Source: Emticicia sp965283955 (GTDB lineage Bacteria > Bacteroidota > Bacteroidia > Cytophagales > Spirosomataceae). Taken from it: a stretch of DNA of 64,000 bases. A program made the position numbers and the translations under genes. Below are positions 27,865-37,680 of this stretch, one piece after another. Location of the stretch: NCBI GenBank assembly GCA_965283955.1, contig CBDIQW010000001.1:248001-312000 (forward strand), given 5' to 3'. Each line of letters begins with the position of its first letter. Positions within the stretch are counted from its first letter, which is position 1. A model generated the notes under the pieces. The model was given only the letters and a program-made list of their open reading frames with translations, ran no database searches and was not told the origin of the DNA.

Positions 27865-29149
27865 ATGCGAAATACTTTTTTTTCAATCTTATTTCTATTA
27901 AACTTTTTTGCTTTCAGCCAAGAAAAAGCCCTTCGGTTTGAAGATTTCACGTACGAATCCAACATAAAAACTGTACTGCTTTATCCACTCGTTGGCGATA
28001 TAAATGATGCGGCACGAACACTCAATCCACCCGTTTTATCGCTAAATGATGCTAAAAATCTTTGGCTCGAATTTGATGATTTGAATGCCAATTACGAGCA
28101 ATATCACGTAAAAATCTTGCATTGCACCTACGATTGGAAACAATCAGTTCTTTCTGAAATAGAATACATGCCCGAATATAACGACTTGATTATCAACGAT
28201 TACCAAGTTTCTCGCACTACTAAAGTTCCTTATTATCATTATAAACTCGAAATACCAAAAGTTTTACTTTCGGGGAATTATCTGCTCGTGGCATGGCGTG
28301 GCCGTAGAAAAGATGATATTGTTTTTAGTAAACGCTTCATGGTTTACGAACCACAGGTTGGAGCTTTTGGTACAGTTCGACAAGCACAGTCTCCATCAAA
28401 ATATAAGACCCATCAGCAAGTTGATTTTGAGGTAAATTATGGAGGCTACCGATTGATGTCGCCTCGTGATGAACTGAAAATTATTATTCGACAAAATTTT
28501 CGATGGGATAAAACTATGCGAAACTTAAAGGCATTTAGCGTAAACGAAAGTATGTCGAAACTCGAATTTCGTTTTTTTGATGATGAAAATGTATTTCCGG
28601 GGTAATGAATTTCGTTTTTTTGATTCTCGAAGTACCAACTATAACGGTCAATACATCGCTAAAACCAAAAGAGGCAAAGAAGATGAAATGTGGGTTTCAC
28701 CGCAAAGTAATCGCAGCGAAACTACCTATATCGAATCAAATGATTTTGATGGAAACTTTGTGGTTGATAACCGTGAAGGGACTGATGGTGCGGTGGATTC
28801 TGATTATATTTACATGACCTTTGGACTAAAAACCCACGAATTGGAAGATACCAATGAAAAGGTTTATGTCAACGGAAGTTTCAACGATTGGCGACTTGAT
28901 AAAACTAATGAAATGGTTTATGATAATAACTTTGGTGGCTACACAGTAACAGTTCAGCTCAAACAAGGCGTCTATAATTACGATTTCGTAACTCAAAAAC
29001 CGAATAAAACCACTGATGAGGTTTATTTTGAAGGAAACTTTGGAGAAACTCAAAATACTTATGAAATCTTTATATATCACCGTCCCGTAACGGCTCGTGC
29101 TGAAAAACTCGTTGGCTATCATACCATTGATTTTAATAAAAGAAGATAA
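27865..29149 (+). pseudogene. T9SS plug-type protein (DUF5103), frameshifted
   Basis: Signal peptide ending FAFSQ, then a DUF5103 protein of about 427 residues with beta-rich domains (FEDFTYESNIKTVLLYP, FGTVRQAQSPSKYKTHQQVDFEVNY, GQYIAKTKRG) and an Ig/CBM-like end (VYVNGSFNDWRLDKTNEMVYD). The family's first domain is named for the T9SS plug protein. The frame breaks at about 28600, where GGGG should be GGG (expected NVFPGNEFRFFD), so both halves belong together. The gene fits with the T9SS substrates nearby. Confidence 0.82.
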
Positions 29150-29166
29150 TTTGTCAAACTAAAAAC

Positions 29167-29802
29167 ATGAAAACAGCACTTGTAGTCGGAGCATCTGGAC
29201 TAATCGGCAAACACCTGACCAACAAACTTCTAAAGAGTAATTATTACGAAAAAATTAGTGTTATTGTCAGAAAACCGCTCACGCTCATTCATTCAAAACT
29301 TGAACAAATTGTGATGGATTTTGATAATTTGGATGCTTCAAAAATCGTAGCCGATGATATTTTTTGTTGTCTCGGCACCACCATGAAGCAAGCTGGCTCT
29401 AAAGAAGCTTTTTATAAAGTAGATTTCACTTATCCGCTTACTATTGCCAAAGCTGGACTCGCCAACGGGGCAAAACAATTTTTAGTGGTTTCGTCAATGG
29501 GTGCTGACGAAAAATCTATGGTTTATTATAGCAGAGTAAAAGGCGAAATTGAAAAAGCACTAAGTGATTTGCGTTATCCAACACTCATCATTTTTCGTCC
29601 ATCAATGTTATCAGGCGAGCGTGAAAACCCACGCTTAGGTGAGAAAATAGGAAAAGTAGTCATGAATTTCTTTGCACCGCTTATTCCCGATAATTATAAG
29701 GTAATTGCGGGCGAAAAAGTAGCACAAGCCATGCTTGAATTGGCACAAAAAGGCATCAAAAATAAAGATATTTTAGAATCAGGTAGTCTTCAAAAATTTT
29801 AA
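29167..29802 (+). CDS. NAD(P)-binding Rossmann-fold oxidoreductase (atypical SDR)
   Basis: 211 residues. N-terminal dinucleotide motif GASGLIGKHL; DDIFCCLGTTMKQAGSKEAFYKVDF; VVSSMGAD; YYSRVKGEIEKAL (the Tyr-x-x-x-Lys pair); IIFRPSMLSGER. This pattern matches HTATIP2/YeeZ-like atypical short-chain dehydrogenases. Starts 17 bases after the previous gene and is probably co-transcribed. Substrate unknown. Confidence 0.85.
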   Translation: MKTALVVGASGLIGKHLTNKLLKSNYYEKISVIVRKPLTLIHSKLEQIVMDFDNLDASKIVADDIFCCLGTTMKQAGSKEAFYKVDFTYPLTIAKAGLANGAKQFLVVSSMGADEKSMVYYSRVKGEIEKALSDLRYPTLIIFRPSMLSGERENPRLGEKIGKVVMNFFAPLIPDNYKVIAGEKVAQAMLELAQKGIKNKDILESGSLQKF

Positions 29803-29826
29803 TCACTAAAACAAAACCTATTTTTT

Positions 29827-30219
29827 ATGAAACGTACATTTTTTCTTTTTTTATGCATTTGCTTCGCACAAATCGCAACGGCACAGTCGAAACAAGTTGA
29901 GGCAAAGTTTACTTTTAAGTCATACCCCGAAGATGCAAATGGCACACCTTATTCTGACATTTTCTTAACATTTGGTAAAAAAGTAGCCAAAATTGACAAA
30001 GTGACTGGCAATGCCGACCTCACTGACCGTAGTCTTTTTGGCGAAAATAAAATTCCAAAAACTGCACTTTCAGCCTGTGGTGCTTGGTGGGCTGGTGCGG
30101 GCGATTATTTCTATGTAGTACAAGAAAAAAATAAACTCGTGATTTATAAAGGTTGGCAAGCAGAAGAACAAACCGACCGAGGTTTCCATTGGAAAAGATA
30201 TAAATCGATTACTTTGTAA
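29827..30219 (+). CDS. Small exported hypothetical protein
   Basis: 130 residues with a signal peptide ending IATAQ. The mature part of about 110 residues has KFTFKSYPEDANGTPYSDIFLTFG and a single Cys (SACGAWWAGAGDYF); basic at the end. No family recognised. It follows the oxidoreductase by 24 bases on the same strand. Confidence 0.55.
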   Translation: MKRTFFLFLCICFAQIATAQSKQVEAKFTFKSYPEDANGTPYSDIFLTFGKKVAKIDKVTGNADLTDRSLFGENKIPKTALSACGAWWAGAGDYFYVVQEKNKLVIYKGWQAEEQTDRGFHWKRYKSITL

Positions 30220-30238
30220 GATATTTTTTTACTTTTTT

Positions 30239-30274
30239 GAGCGAATCGAGACGGTCTGACAACTCGGTTCGCTC
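30239..30274. repeat. GAGCGAA palindrome upstream of the IMPACT gene
   Basis: GAGCGAATCGAG (30239-30250) pairs with CTCGGTTCGCTC (30263-30274) with a single G-T pair, in a GC-rich patch. A related stem (AGCGAACCGT/ACGGTTCGCT) occurs at 61752. Probably the terminator of the previous gene as well. Confidence 0.6.
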
Positions 30275-30284
30275 CACCTTATTC

Positions 30285-30899
30285 ATGCTTTTTGAAGATA
30301 CTTATAAAACAATCAAAGGCCCTGTTGAGGGTTTATTTAAAGATAGAGGTAGTAAATTTCTGGCTTACGCCTATCCTATCGAACACGAAAATGAGGTAAA
30401 ACCATTGGTCGAAAATCTCAAAAAAGAGCATTTCAAGGCGGTGCATCATTGCTACGCCTATCGTTTGGGGCTTGACCGCAATAATTTTAGAGTCAATGAC
30501 GACGGCGAACCTTCAGGAACGGCTGGCAGACCGATTTTGAATATACTGCTCTCGCAAGATATTACCAATATTTTGGTAGTAGTTGTGCGGTATTTTGGTG
30601 GAACGCTTTTGGGCGTGCCTGGTTTGATAAATGCCTATAAATCAGCAACTGTTGAGGCATTGGCTGTGGCTGAGATTTACGAAAAAACTGTGAATGATGT
30701 TTATTCCATAAGTTTTGATTTTGTGCAAATGAATGATGTGATGAAGGTTGTGAAAGAATTTAGCCTGAAAATTAGAAACCAAACCTATGATAATCAATGC
30801 ACCATGGAACTGGAATTTAGAAAAACGTTCACCAACCAAGTGATTGGGAAGCTTGAAAAAATTGATGGAATTTTGGTGGAGTATTTGATGACGGTTTAA
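30285..30899 (+). CDS. IMPACT family protein (YigZ-like)
   Basis: 204 residues from ATG 30285 (MLFEDTYKTIKGPVEG); earlier in-frame codons lie in the palindrome and are rejected. The UPF0029 N-terminal domain carries KAVHHCYAYRLG, NDDGEPSGTAGRPIL and VVVRYFGGTLLGVPGLI. A DUF1949-like C-terminal domain follows. IMPACT proteins bind GCN1-like factors in eukaryotes; the bacterial role is unclear. Confidence 0.9.
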   Translation: MLFEDTYKTIKGPVEGLFKDRGSKFLAYAYPIEHENEVKPLVENLKKEHFKAVHHCYAYRLGLDRNNFRVNDDGEPSGTAGRPILNILLSQDITNILVVVVRYFGGTLLGVPGLINAYKSATVEALAVAEIYEKTVNDVYSISFDFVQMNDVMKVVKEFSLKIRNQTYDNQCTMELEFRKTFTNQVIGKLEKIDGILVEYLMTV

Positions 30900-30972
30900 T
30901 TTATCCATGAAAAATCATAACAAATTCTGTAAGAAATCTAATGTTTTGAAAATCTGACGATTAATAAATTTG

Positions 30973-30980
30973 TACTTTTG
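30973..30980 (+). promoter_or_regulatory. -7 box immediately before the restriction gene
   Basis: TACTTTTG fits TAnnTTTG and ends only 4 bases before ATG 30985. If used, transcription would start at or near the start codon, giving a leaderless mRNA. A TTG at 30946-30948 could be a -33 box (24-base spacer). Confidence 0.4.
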
Positions 30981-30984
30981 CAAC

Positions 30985-31668
30985 ATGGAAATTAAGGAAG
31001 AATTAACAATACCTAAACTAATTGAGGAAGCACAACTCTTCTGTGTTGAACAATCAAAGTTTCAACATAAAGAACTTTATGGAGTTACTGATGGCAAGGC
31101 TGTTGGAACTTTAATTGAGCAAAAATTTCAAAAACACCTCCATGATAAATATCTTGTAACTGTTGGTACATCAGCAAAAGGCATTGACCTTCCATCAGAT
31201 AATATTTTAACTGATATTAAAGTTACTTCTATAAAACAACCTCAATCTTCTTGCCCATTTAGAGACGCAAAACAAAAAATATTTGGACTTGGTTATAACC
31301 TACTTGTATTTGTTTACGACAAAACAGACGACCCAGCATCCCAAACTGCGATACTCAATTTTGTAAGTTGTTCATTCGTATCAAAAGAAAGAACAGCAGA
31401 TTTTACAACTACAAGTATCTTAAATGAAATGAAACAGGTTGGTGCTAATTGTGACGATATCGTTTCATTTTTGGAAGGTATAAAACTGCCTGCCGATGAA
31501 ATAACACTAAAACAAATAGCCGAAATCATCTTAGCGACAGAAATTCCAGTTGGGTATTTGACCATTTCTAATGCTCTTCAATGGAGATTACAATATACGA
31601 GAATAGTAAACTTGACAAATGATGTTCAGGGAGTCGAAAAAATTGTCAGCTACAATAAACCCAAATAA
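30985..31668 (+). CDS. Probable type II restriction endonuclease
   Basis: 227 residues from ATG 30985. A PD-(D/E)xK-like core is visible: Glu45 (GTLIEQKF), Asp68 (GIDLP) and Asp77-Ile-Lys79 (TDIKVTS). The start of the methyltransferase ATG overlaps its TAA (TAATG), so the two are translationally coupled, as in type II restriction-modification systems. No target site can be predicted. The gene is AT-richer than its neighbours. Alternative: another nuclease of the same fold. Confidence 0.7.
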   Translation: MEIKEELTIPKLIEEAQLFCVEQSKFQHKELYGVTDGKAVGTLIEQKFQKHLHDKYLVTVGTSAKGIDLPSDNILTDIKVTSIKQPQSSCPFRDAKQKIFGLGYNLLVFVYDKTDDPASQTAILNFVSCSFVSKERTADFTTTSILNEMKQVGANCDDIVSFLEGIKLPADEITLKQIAEIILATEIPVGYLTISNALQWRLQYTRIVNLTNDVQGVEKIVSYNKPK

Positions 31669-33481
31669 TGAAAGTATTTGAAGCAAATATTACTTATCAA
31701 GTTGCAGATTATCTAAACTTTTCTCTTAAAGATATTAACTCATTTGAAACTGCCAATCAAAAGCTATTTGATGCCTTTGGTATCACGCTTTTTTTGACAA
31801 TAATGAAGAATTGGAAACTTTAAAAGAAAACATTTTACTTACAAATGAGCTTATTTCTGAGCCAGACCGTAGTGAATATGGAGATTTTCAAACAAATGAA
31901 GACTTAGCAAAAAAAGTCTCTCTGTTTTTATCCAAAAAGTTGGCAAATCCTCAAATCATCATTGAGCCAACTTGTGGTAAAGGCAATTTCATCATTGCTT
32001 CTCTTGCAACTTTTTCAAGTATTGAGAACATTTATGGTATTGAAATTTACAAACCCTATGTTTGGGAAACAAAATTTAATATTATCGAATTTTATTTGAA
32101 CAATCCACAAGAACAACAAACGGAACGCTCGCTTCGACGTACCGACTCGCCACAAATTTCAATTATTTATTGTGATGTTTTTGATTATGACTTCAAAAAG
32201 ATAGCCAAACAATATTCTGAAAAAGAAATATTAGTTATTGGGAATCCACCTTGGGTAACAAATGCAAAGTTAGGTAGTCTTAATTCTTCCAATTTACCTA
32301 AAAAAGCTAATTTTAAAAATCATAGTGGCTTGGATGCTATAACAGGTAAAGGCAATTTTGATATTGCCGAATTTATCACGTTGAAAATGCTTGAAATTTT
32401 TCAAAGTATTAAAGGAAATCTACTATTTTTAGTCAAAAACTCTGTTATTAAAAACATTTTAACTGAGCAAAAGAAAAATAAATATGCAGTTTCAGAAATC
32501 GAAAAATATTGTATTGATAGTAAAAAGGAATTCAATGTATCGGTTGAAGCATCTCTTCTATTTTGTCAATTCCAATCAAATCCAGCGTATTATTGCACAG
32601 AGTATGACTTTTATAATGCCCAAGAGCCAATTTTACAGTTTGGTTGGTTAGATAACAAATTTGTATCTAATATAGACATTTATTCACATACTAAAAACAT
32701 TGATGGTGAATCTCCATTTGTTTGGCGACAAGGTTTAAAACACGACTGTTCGAGTATTATGGAGCTTGATAAGTCAGGTGGTGACTCATTAGATGGATAT
32801 TATGTGAATGGTCTAAATGAAGAAATAAAATTAGAGGAAGATTTAGTTTATGGCCTTTTAAAAAGCTCTGATTTAAAAAATACGGTAATTAATCAAACAA
32901 GAAAGTTTACAATAGTAACACAGAAAAAAGTTGGTCAAGAAACTAAATACATCAAACACGAATTTCCGAAAACTTTTCAGTATTTGATAGACCATCAAGA
33001 CAGTTTTAATGCAAGAAAATCAAGTATTTATAACAACAAGCCAGCATTTTCAATTTTTGGAGTTGGTGATTATTCTTTTAAACCATATAAAGTTGCTATT
33101 TCAGGGCTTTACAAAACATTTCATTTTACACTGATTTTACCACAGAATGAAAAACCAGTAATGCTTGATGACACATGTTATCTGCTTGGTTTTGATAAAA
33201 TAGAATTTGCTGTTTACTCTTTGATTCTTCTCAATTCAGACATAACAGTAAAGTTTTTACAATCTGTAACTTTTGCAGACGCAAAAAGGACTTTTACCAA
33301 AGATGTTTTGATGCGTATTGACTTATTAGAATTAGCAAACTCAATTGACAGAAATTATGTAGAATTAGAATTGCAAAGACTTAATAATATATATAATTTC
33401 AATCTAAAACTTAGCCTTTGGAATAAGTTTATGGAAGAAATGAGTCCAGTAAAGAACAAACAAGTTGAGTTATTTGCTTGA
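31668..33481 (+). pseudogene. N6-adenine-type DNA methyltransferase, frameshifted in a T tract
   Basis: Motif I EPTCGKGNF and motif IV VIGNPPWVTN are in the gamma-class order with the target-recognition region at the C-terminus. The frame from ATG 31668 (MKVFEANITYQVADY) runs to a seven-T tract at about 31789-31795 and stops 30 bases later; with eight Ts it continues FFDNNEELETLKENILLTNE into the long frame. Intact it would be about 604 residues. A GC-rich repeat (32121-32151) is inserted in frame. Either a sequencing error or an on/off switch in the homopolymer could explain the break. It partners the upstream nuclease. Confidence 0.8.
32121..32151. repeat. GC-rich palindromic-family repeat inside the methyltransferase
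   Basis: About 31 bases at roughly two thirds GC in a gene of about one third. It contains CGCTCGCTTCGACG and encodes SLRRTDSP. Flanking coding sequence is normal on both sides and the frame is kept. Confidence 0.65.
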
Positions 33482-33550
33482 AAAAGGAAATTTAAGTTGC
33501 GTTAAAATTCGCTCCATCAACTCATACATTAAAAACTCCCAAACAAAAAA

Positions 33551-34309
33551 ATGAAAGCTATCACAAAAATCCTCTTACTCCTCATCATCTCAATTATTAG
33601 CCTTAATTCTTTTGCTCAAAAGAATGTCAAATTCAAACCCAAAGAAATTTATAAAACCAGCAGTTTGGTCATTACTCAAATTTCTGAAAATGCTTTTAAA
33701 CACGTCTCATTCAAACAAACCAATGATTTTGGTTATGTGCCATGCAATGGAGTTTTGGTCAGAAATAACAATGAAGTAATAGTTTTTGACACCCCAACCA
33801 ACGATAAAAGTGCCGAAGAACTCATCAAATGGGTAAAAGAAACGCTTCATTGTCAAATCAATGCAGTTATTCCCACGCACTTTCACGATGATTGCTTGGG
33901 CGGTTTAAAAGCATTCCATGATAACAACATTCCATCGTATGCCAATTTCAAAACCATCGAACTGGCAAAAGAAAACAAATATGAAGCCCCACAAAATGGC
34001 TTCAACGATTTACTTACACTAAAAGTTGGTAAAGAAAGCATCACAGCAAAATTTTTCGGCGAAGGACACACAAAAGATAATGTGGTAGGCTATTTTCCGA
34101 GCGAGAATGTCATGTTTGGTGGTTGTTTAGTAAAAGAATTAAAGGCAGGCAAAGGTTATTTGGGTGACGCCAATCTTTCAGAATGGTCGAATACGGTCGA
34201 AAAAGTGAAAAACTCCTACCCAAATGTAGCAATTGTTGTTCCTGGACATGGAGAATATGGCAACCAAAAATTGCTTGATTACACCATTAAATTATTCAAA
34301 GCTCAGTAA
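33551..34309 (+). CDS. bla: Subclass B1 metallo-beta-lactamase
   Basis: 252 residues; signal peptide ending LNSFAQ. All zinc ligands of subclass B1 are present: His110, His112 and Asp114 (THFHDDCLGG), His173 (GEGHTKDN), Cys192 (FGGCLVK) and His233 (VPGHGEYG), plus Lys195 in the place of the substrate-binding Lys. The mature protein is of usual length. It is predicted to hydrolyse beta-lactams, including carbapenems, in the periplasm. It sits directly after the restriction-modification genes (69 bases away) and 6 bases before the next gene. Confidence 0.88.
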   Translation: MKAITKILLLLIISIISLNSFAQKNVKFKPKEIYKTSSLVITQISENAFKHVSFKQTNDFGYVPCNGVLVRNNNEVIVFDTPTNDKSAEELIKWVKETLHCQINAVIPTHFHDDCLGGLKAFHDNNIPSYANFKTIELAKENKYEAPQNGFNDLLTLKVGKESITAKFFGEGHTKDNVVGYFPSENVMFGGCLVKELKAGKGYLGDANLSEWSNTVEKVKNSYPNVAIVVPGHGEYGNQKLLDYTIKLFKAQ

Positions 34310-34315
34310 TCAGTT

Positions 34316-34900
34316 ATGCAGGAAAAAGAAGAAATAGAAACTTTTTATCCAAGTACCCAAACCGAGTGGAGAGAATGGTTACAAGAAAATCATCTTTCAA
34401 AACAATCGGTTTGGTTGATTTATTATAAAAAGAAATCAAAAATCCCTTCGCTTTCGTGGAGCGAAGCCGTTGACGAAGCTCTTTGTTTTGGTTGGATTGA
34501 TAGTACCGCACGCCCCATTGACGATGAAAAATATATGCAATTTTTCACGAAACGCAAACCAAATAGTGTTTGGTCGAAAATAAATAAAGATAAAGTTGAG
34601 AAACTGATTGCCGCAGGCAAAATGAACCAAGCAGGTTTTGAAAGCATCGAAAAAGCCAAACAAAATGGCTCGTGGACAATCTTAGATTCAGTGGAAGAAT
34701 TAACCGTCCCGAAAGATTTAGAAGCTGCCTTCCAAGCAAACGAAGGCTCAAAAGATTTCTTTATGAGTTTAAGTAAATCAGTCAGAAAAGCTATTTTACA
34801 GTGGTTAGTGATTGCCAAACAACAAACGACCCGACAAAAACGCATCAACGAAATTGCTGAACTCGCAACACAAAAACTAAAACCTAAACAATTTAGATAA
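34316..34900 (+). CDS. YdeI/OmdA-like protein
   Basis: 194 residues from ATG 34316: FYPSTQTEWREWLQENHLSKQSVWLIYYKK at the start, SLSWSEAVDEALCFGWIDS, FTKRKPNSVWSKINKDKVEKLI, then a helical C-terminal half with LSKSVRKAILQWLVIAKQQTTRQKRI. This is the YdeI/OmpD-associated family (bacteriocin-protection-like annotation), no defined reaction. It begins 6 bases after the beta-lactamase stop and probably shares its transcript. Confidence 0.82.
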   Translation: MQEKEEIETFYPSTQTEWREWLQENHLSKQSVWLIYYKKKSKIPSLSWSEAVDEALCFGWIDSTARPIDDEKYMQFFTKRKPNSVWSKINKDKVEKLIAAGKMNQAGFESIEKAKQNGSWTILDSVEELTVPKDLEAAFQANEGSKDFFMSLSKSVRKAILQWLVIAKQQTTRQKRINEIAELATQKLKPKQFR

Positions 34901-35017
34901 AAAAGGAAGACCCAAAATCTCGTCCACACAAAAACTTTCATCGTCGCTTATCGCTACAAAAAACGAATATTTTCGTTAAATTGCTTCATCATTCAACCTT
35001 TAATAGCAATTTAACCA

Positions 35018-35998
35018 ATGAAAATAAAATCTATACTTTCTTACCTTTTACTAACTACTTTTGGAACAGTATCTTTTACTACAAAATCTCAAGACTGGGA
35101 GGTAATGACGCCGACCAACACCTGTACCAATCGCCACGAAAACACCATGACTGCCGTTGGTAATAAGTTAGTTTTATTGGGCGGACGTGGCATAAAACCC
35201 ACCGAAATTTTCGACATCAAAACCCAAACTTGGACCAAATCTGTTGATACTCCACTCGAAATTCATCACTTACAGGCTGTTACGTATAATGGTGAAGTGT
35301 ATGTTATGATGGCCATGACTGGAAAATATCCGCACGAAACTCCGATTCCGAATATTTATATTTATAATCTCGAAAAAGGCGAATGGCGAGTTGGCCCCGA
35401 AATTCCAAAAGACCGTTTGCGTGGTTCGGCGGGTTGTGTGGTTTATAAAAACAAAATATATTCGGTTTGTGGCATTTTAGATGGACATTGGGACGGTCAC
35501 GTAGCATGGCTTGATGAATACGACCCAAAAACCAATACTTGGGTAAAATTGGCAGATGCCCCTCACCTACGTGACCATGTGAGCGTAGCGGTGGTAAACA
35601 ATAAATTATACGTGGCGGGTGGCCGACGTTCAACAGCTCGTATTAATCAAGTACTAAACCTGACCGAAGCAGCAGTTGACGTCTATGATTTCAAGACAAA
35701 AGCATGGCAAACACTTCCAGCAGAGCTGAATTTACCAACGCAAAGAGCAGGAAATTCATCAGTAGCTTTTGGTGATAAACTTTTAGTGATTGGCGGAGAA
35801 AGCCCAGCCCAAGTACCCTCTCACAGCGAAGTTGAAGCTTTTGATACAAAGAAAATGCAGTGGGTTCCTTTTCCAAAACTCAAACAAGGAAGACACGGAA
35901 CAGGTGCGGCCGTTGTTGGTGGAAAAGTTTATTCAGTAGCAGGTTCGGCAAATCGTGGAGGTGGGCCAGAAATCAACGAAATGGAAGTTTTAAAATAA
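35018..35998 (+). CDS. Exported Kelch-repeat protein
   Basis: 326 residues with a signal sequence. Five or six Kelch blades with the GG-(8)-Y-(6)-W pattern: LVLLGGRGIKPTEIFDIKTQTW, VYKNKIYSVCGILDG, NKLYVAGGR, DKLLVIGGE and GKVYSVAGSAN. Likely a six-bladed beta propeller of the galactose-oxidase/Kelch type; the oxidase copper residues were not checked. Function unknown. Confidence 0.83.
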   Translation: MKIKSILSYLLLTTFGTVSFTTKSQDWEVMTPTNTCTNRHENTMTAVGNKLVLLGGRGIKPTEIFDIKTQTWTKSVDTPLEIHHLQAVTYNGEVYVMMAMTGKYPHETPIPNIYIYNLEKGEWRVGPEIPKDRLRGSAGCVVYKNKIYSVCGILDGHWDGHVAWLDEYDPKTNTWVKLADAPHLRDHVSVAVVNNKLYVAGGRRSTARINQVLNLTEAAVDVYDFKTKAWQTLPAELNLPTQRAGNSSVAFGDKLLVIGGESPAQVPSHSEVEAFDTKKMQWVPFPKLKQGRHGTGAAVVGGKVYSVAGSANRGGGPEINEMEVLK

Positions 35999-36050
35999 GG
36001 CATTTTTCTTTGCCCACAACAACATTATAACGTACAACAAAACAAATAAA

Positions 36051-36647
36051 ATGGTAAAAAACAAACTTAAACGAGGTTTAAGAATGACTCGTTATGTCAT
36101 TTACCGAGAAACACTGGTCAATACCAAAGAGCATATTTATTCATTCGTTGGTTCATTTATTGGTATTGCAATTTTGGCTTTTATTCAAAGCAAAACACTC
36201 GCCGACATTGACTCTATATTCCTAATAGGCTCGTTTGGAGCATCGAGCGTTTTGATTTTTGGAGCAGTTCAGAGTCCGTTGGCACAGCCGAGAAATTTGG
36301 TTGGTGGGCATGTTATTTCAGCCATAATCGGAGTAACAATCTATAAAACTTTACCCAATATTTTGTGGTTAACAGCTCCATTGGCGGTTTCTTTATCAAT
36401 CGTCATGATGCAATTAACCAAAACCCTGCATCCGCCAGGTGGAGCGGCAGCACTCATTGCAATCATAGGCACTGACAGAGTTAAACAACTTGGGTATTTG
36501 TATGTTTTATCGCCAGTGCTTACTGGCACACTAATTTTACTGGTTGTAGCGTTGGTTTTTAATAACATCACTCCCAGTCGAAAATATCCAACCGATAGAA
36601 GATTCACCAATTTCCTGCGAAAAAGAAAAGCAGATTTAAAAACTTGA
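36051..36647 (+). CDS. HPP family membrane protein
   Basis: 198 residues with four or five membrane segments (SFIGIAILAFIQS, IFLIGSFGASSVLIFGAVQSPLAQPRN, VISAIIGVTIYKTL, PLAVSLSIVMMQL) and the name-giving motif TKTLHPPGGAAALIAIIG. Plant and cyanobacterial HPP proteins transport nitrite; here this is only family knowledge. It is followed by YitT 18 bases downstream. Confidence 0.88.
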   Translation: MVKNKLKRGLRMTRYVIYRETLVNTKEHIYSFVGSFIGIAILAFIQSKTLADIDSIFLIGSFGASSVLIFGAVQSPLAQPRNLVGGHVISAIIGVTIYKTLPNILWLTAPLAVSLSIVMMQLTKTLHPPGGAAALIAIIGTDRVKQLGYLYVLSPVLTGTLILLVVALVFNNITPSRKYPTDRRFTNFLRKRKADLKT

Positions 36648-36665
36648 CCATTAAAAAACAAGGCT

Positions 36666-37631
36666 ATGAATTCACTCTGGAAAAAAATAATCACCCGAAC
36701 AACACTCAAAAGACCCAAAAGCGGAGAAAGATATTCCGACTATAAACTCGCTAAAGGTTATCGAGAGCTTAAAATTCTAATCAGACGCTACCTCAAAGAT
36801 TTCATCTTGATAACGGCTGGGATTTTCTCGGCATCGTTCGGTTTTAAAGGCTTCTTACTAACCAATCACTTCATTGATGGCGGGGCAACTGGTATTTCTT
36901 TGCTCATTTCGGCATTGACAAAAATTCCACTTTATTACTTGATTATCGGCATCAATCTTCCGTTTATATTTTTGGGCTATAAAATTCTCGGAAAAGTGTT
37001 TGCACTAAAAACTGCACTTGCCATTGCTGGACTTGCCCTGTGCGTTGGTACAGTTGATTTTCCTAATGTAACCAACGATAATCTATTGGTTTCTATTTTT
37101 GGTGGCTTCTTTCTTGGAGCTGGAATTGGTTTGGCGGTTAGAGGTGGAGCGGTGATAGATGGCACAGAGGTTTTGGCTATTTTTCTCAGCAAAAAAATGG
37201 GTACAACCATCGGAGATATTATCATTATTATCAATGTCCTTATTTTTTCTACGGCAGCTTATTTTCTTTCGGTCGAAATTGCACTTTATTCGATGATTAC
37301 CTATTTAGCCGCTTCCAAAACCTTAGATTTTATTATAGAAGGTATTGATGAATATATCGGTGTTACGATTATTTCTTCACACAACGAAGAAATCCGACAA
37401 ATGATTATCAATGAAATGGGGCGTGGCGTGACCGTTTATAGTGGTAAAAAAGGCTACGGTAAAAGCGGAGAAACCAAGAATATTGACATTCTTTACACTG
37501 TAATCACGAGATTAGAATTGAATAAACTCAATACCGAAATCGAAAAACTTGAACCAAATGCCTTTGTCGTGATGAATAGCGTCAAAGATACCAAAGGGGG
37601 AATGATAAAAAAACGCCCACTTGACCACTAA
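36666..37631 (+). CDS. YitT family membrane protein with DUF2179 domain
   Basis: 321 residues. Five or six membrane segments (DFILITAGIFSASFGFKGFLL, GATGISLLISALTKIP, IIGINLPFIFLGYKILG, GAGIGLAVRGGAVIDGTEVLAI, MITYLAASKTLDFIIEG) then a cytoplasmic DUF2179 domain (GRGVTVYSGKKGYGKSGETKNIDILYTVITR). It is a putative membrane transporter; substrate unknown. Preceded by the HPP gene, likely one operon. Confidence 0.9.
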   Translation: MNSLWKKIITRTTLKRPKSGERYSDYKLAKGYRELKILIRRYLKDFILITAGIFSASFGFKGFLLTNHFIDGGATGISLLISALTKIPLYYLIIGINLPFIFLGYKILGKVFALKTALAIAGLALCVGTVDFPNVTNDNLLVSIFGGFFLGAGIGLAVRGGAVIDGTEVLAIFLSKKMGTTIGDIIIIINVLIFSTAAYFLSVEIALYSMITYLAASKTLDFIIEGIDEYIGVTIISSHNEEIRQMIINEMGRGVTVYSGKKGYGKSGETKNIDILYTVITRLELNKLNTEIEKLEPNAFVVMNSVKDTKGGMIKKRPLDH

Positions 37632-37662
37632 ACGAATTAAGAATTGAGAATTAAAAATTAAA

Positions 37663-37680
37663 ACGGGGTCGCCCGTGCGA
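37663..37680 (+). repeat. GC-rich hairpin repeat, copy 2
   Basis: ACGGGGTCGCCCGTGCGA identical to copy 1, again within AATT/GAGAATT word repeats (GAATTGAGAATTAAAAATT before it, TTGAGAATAAATTC after). Confidence 0.7.

Noticed and set aside
30985..34900. A complete phage-defence island
   Set aside because: Only one restriction-modification pair is recognisable; the beta-lactamase and YdeI-like genes are not known defence genes.
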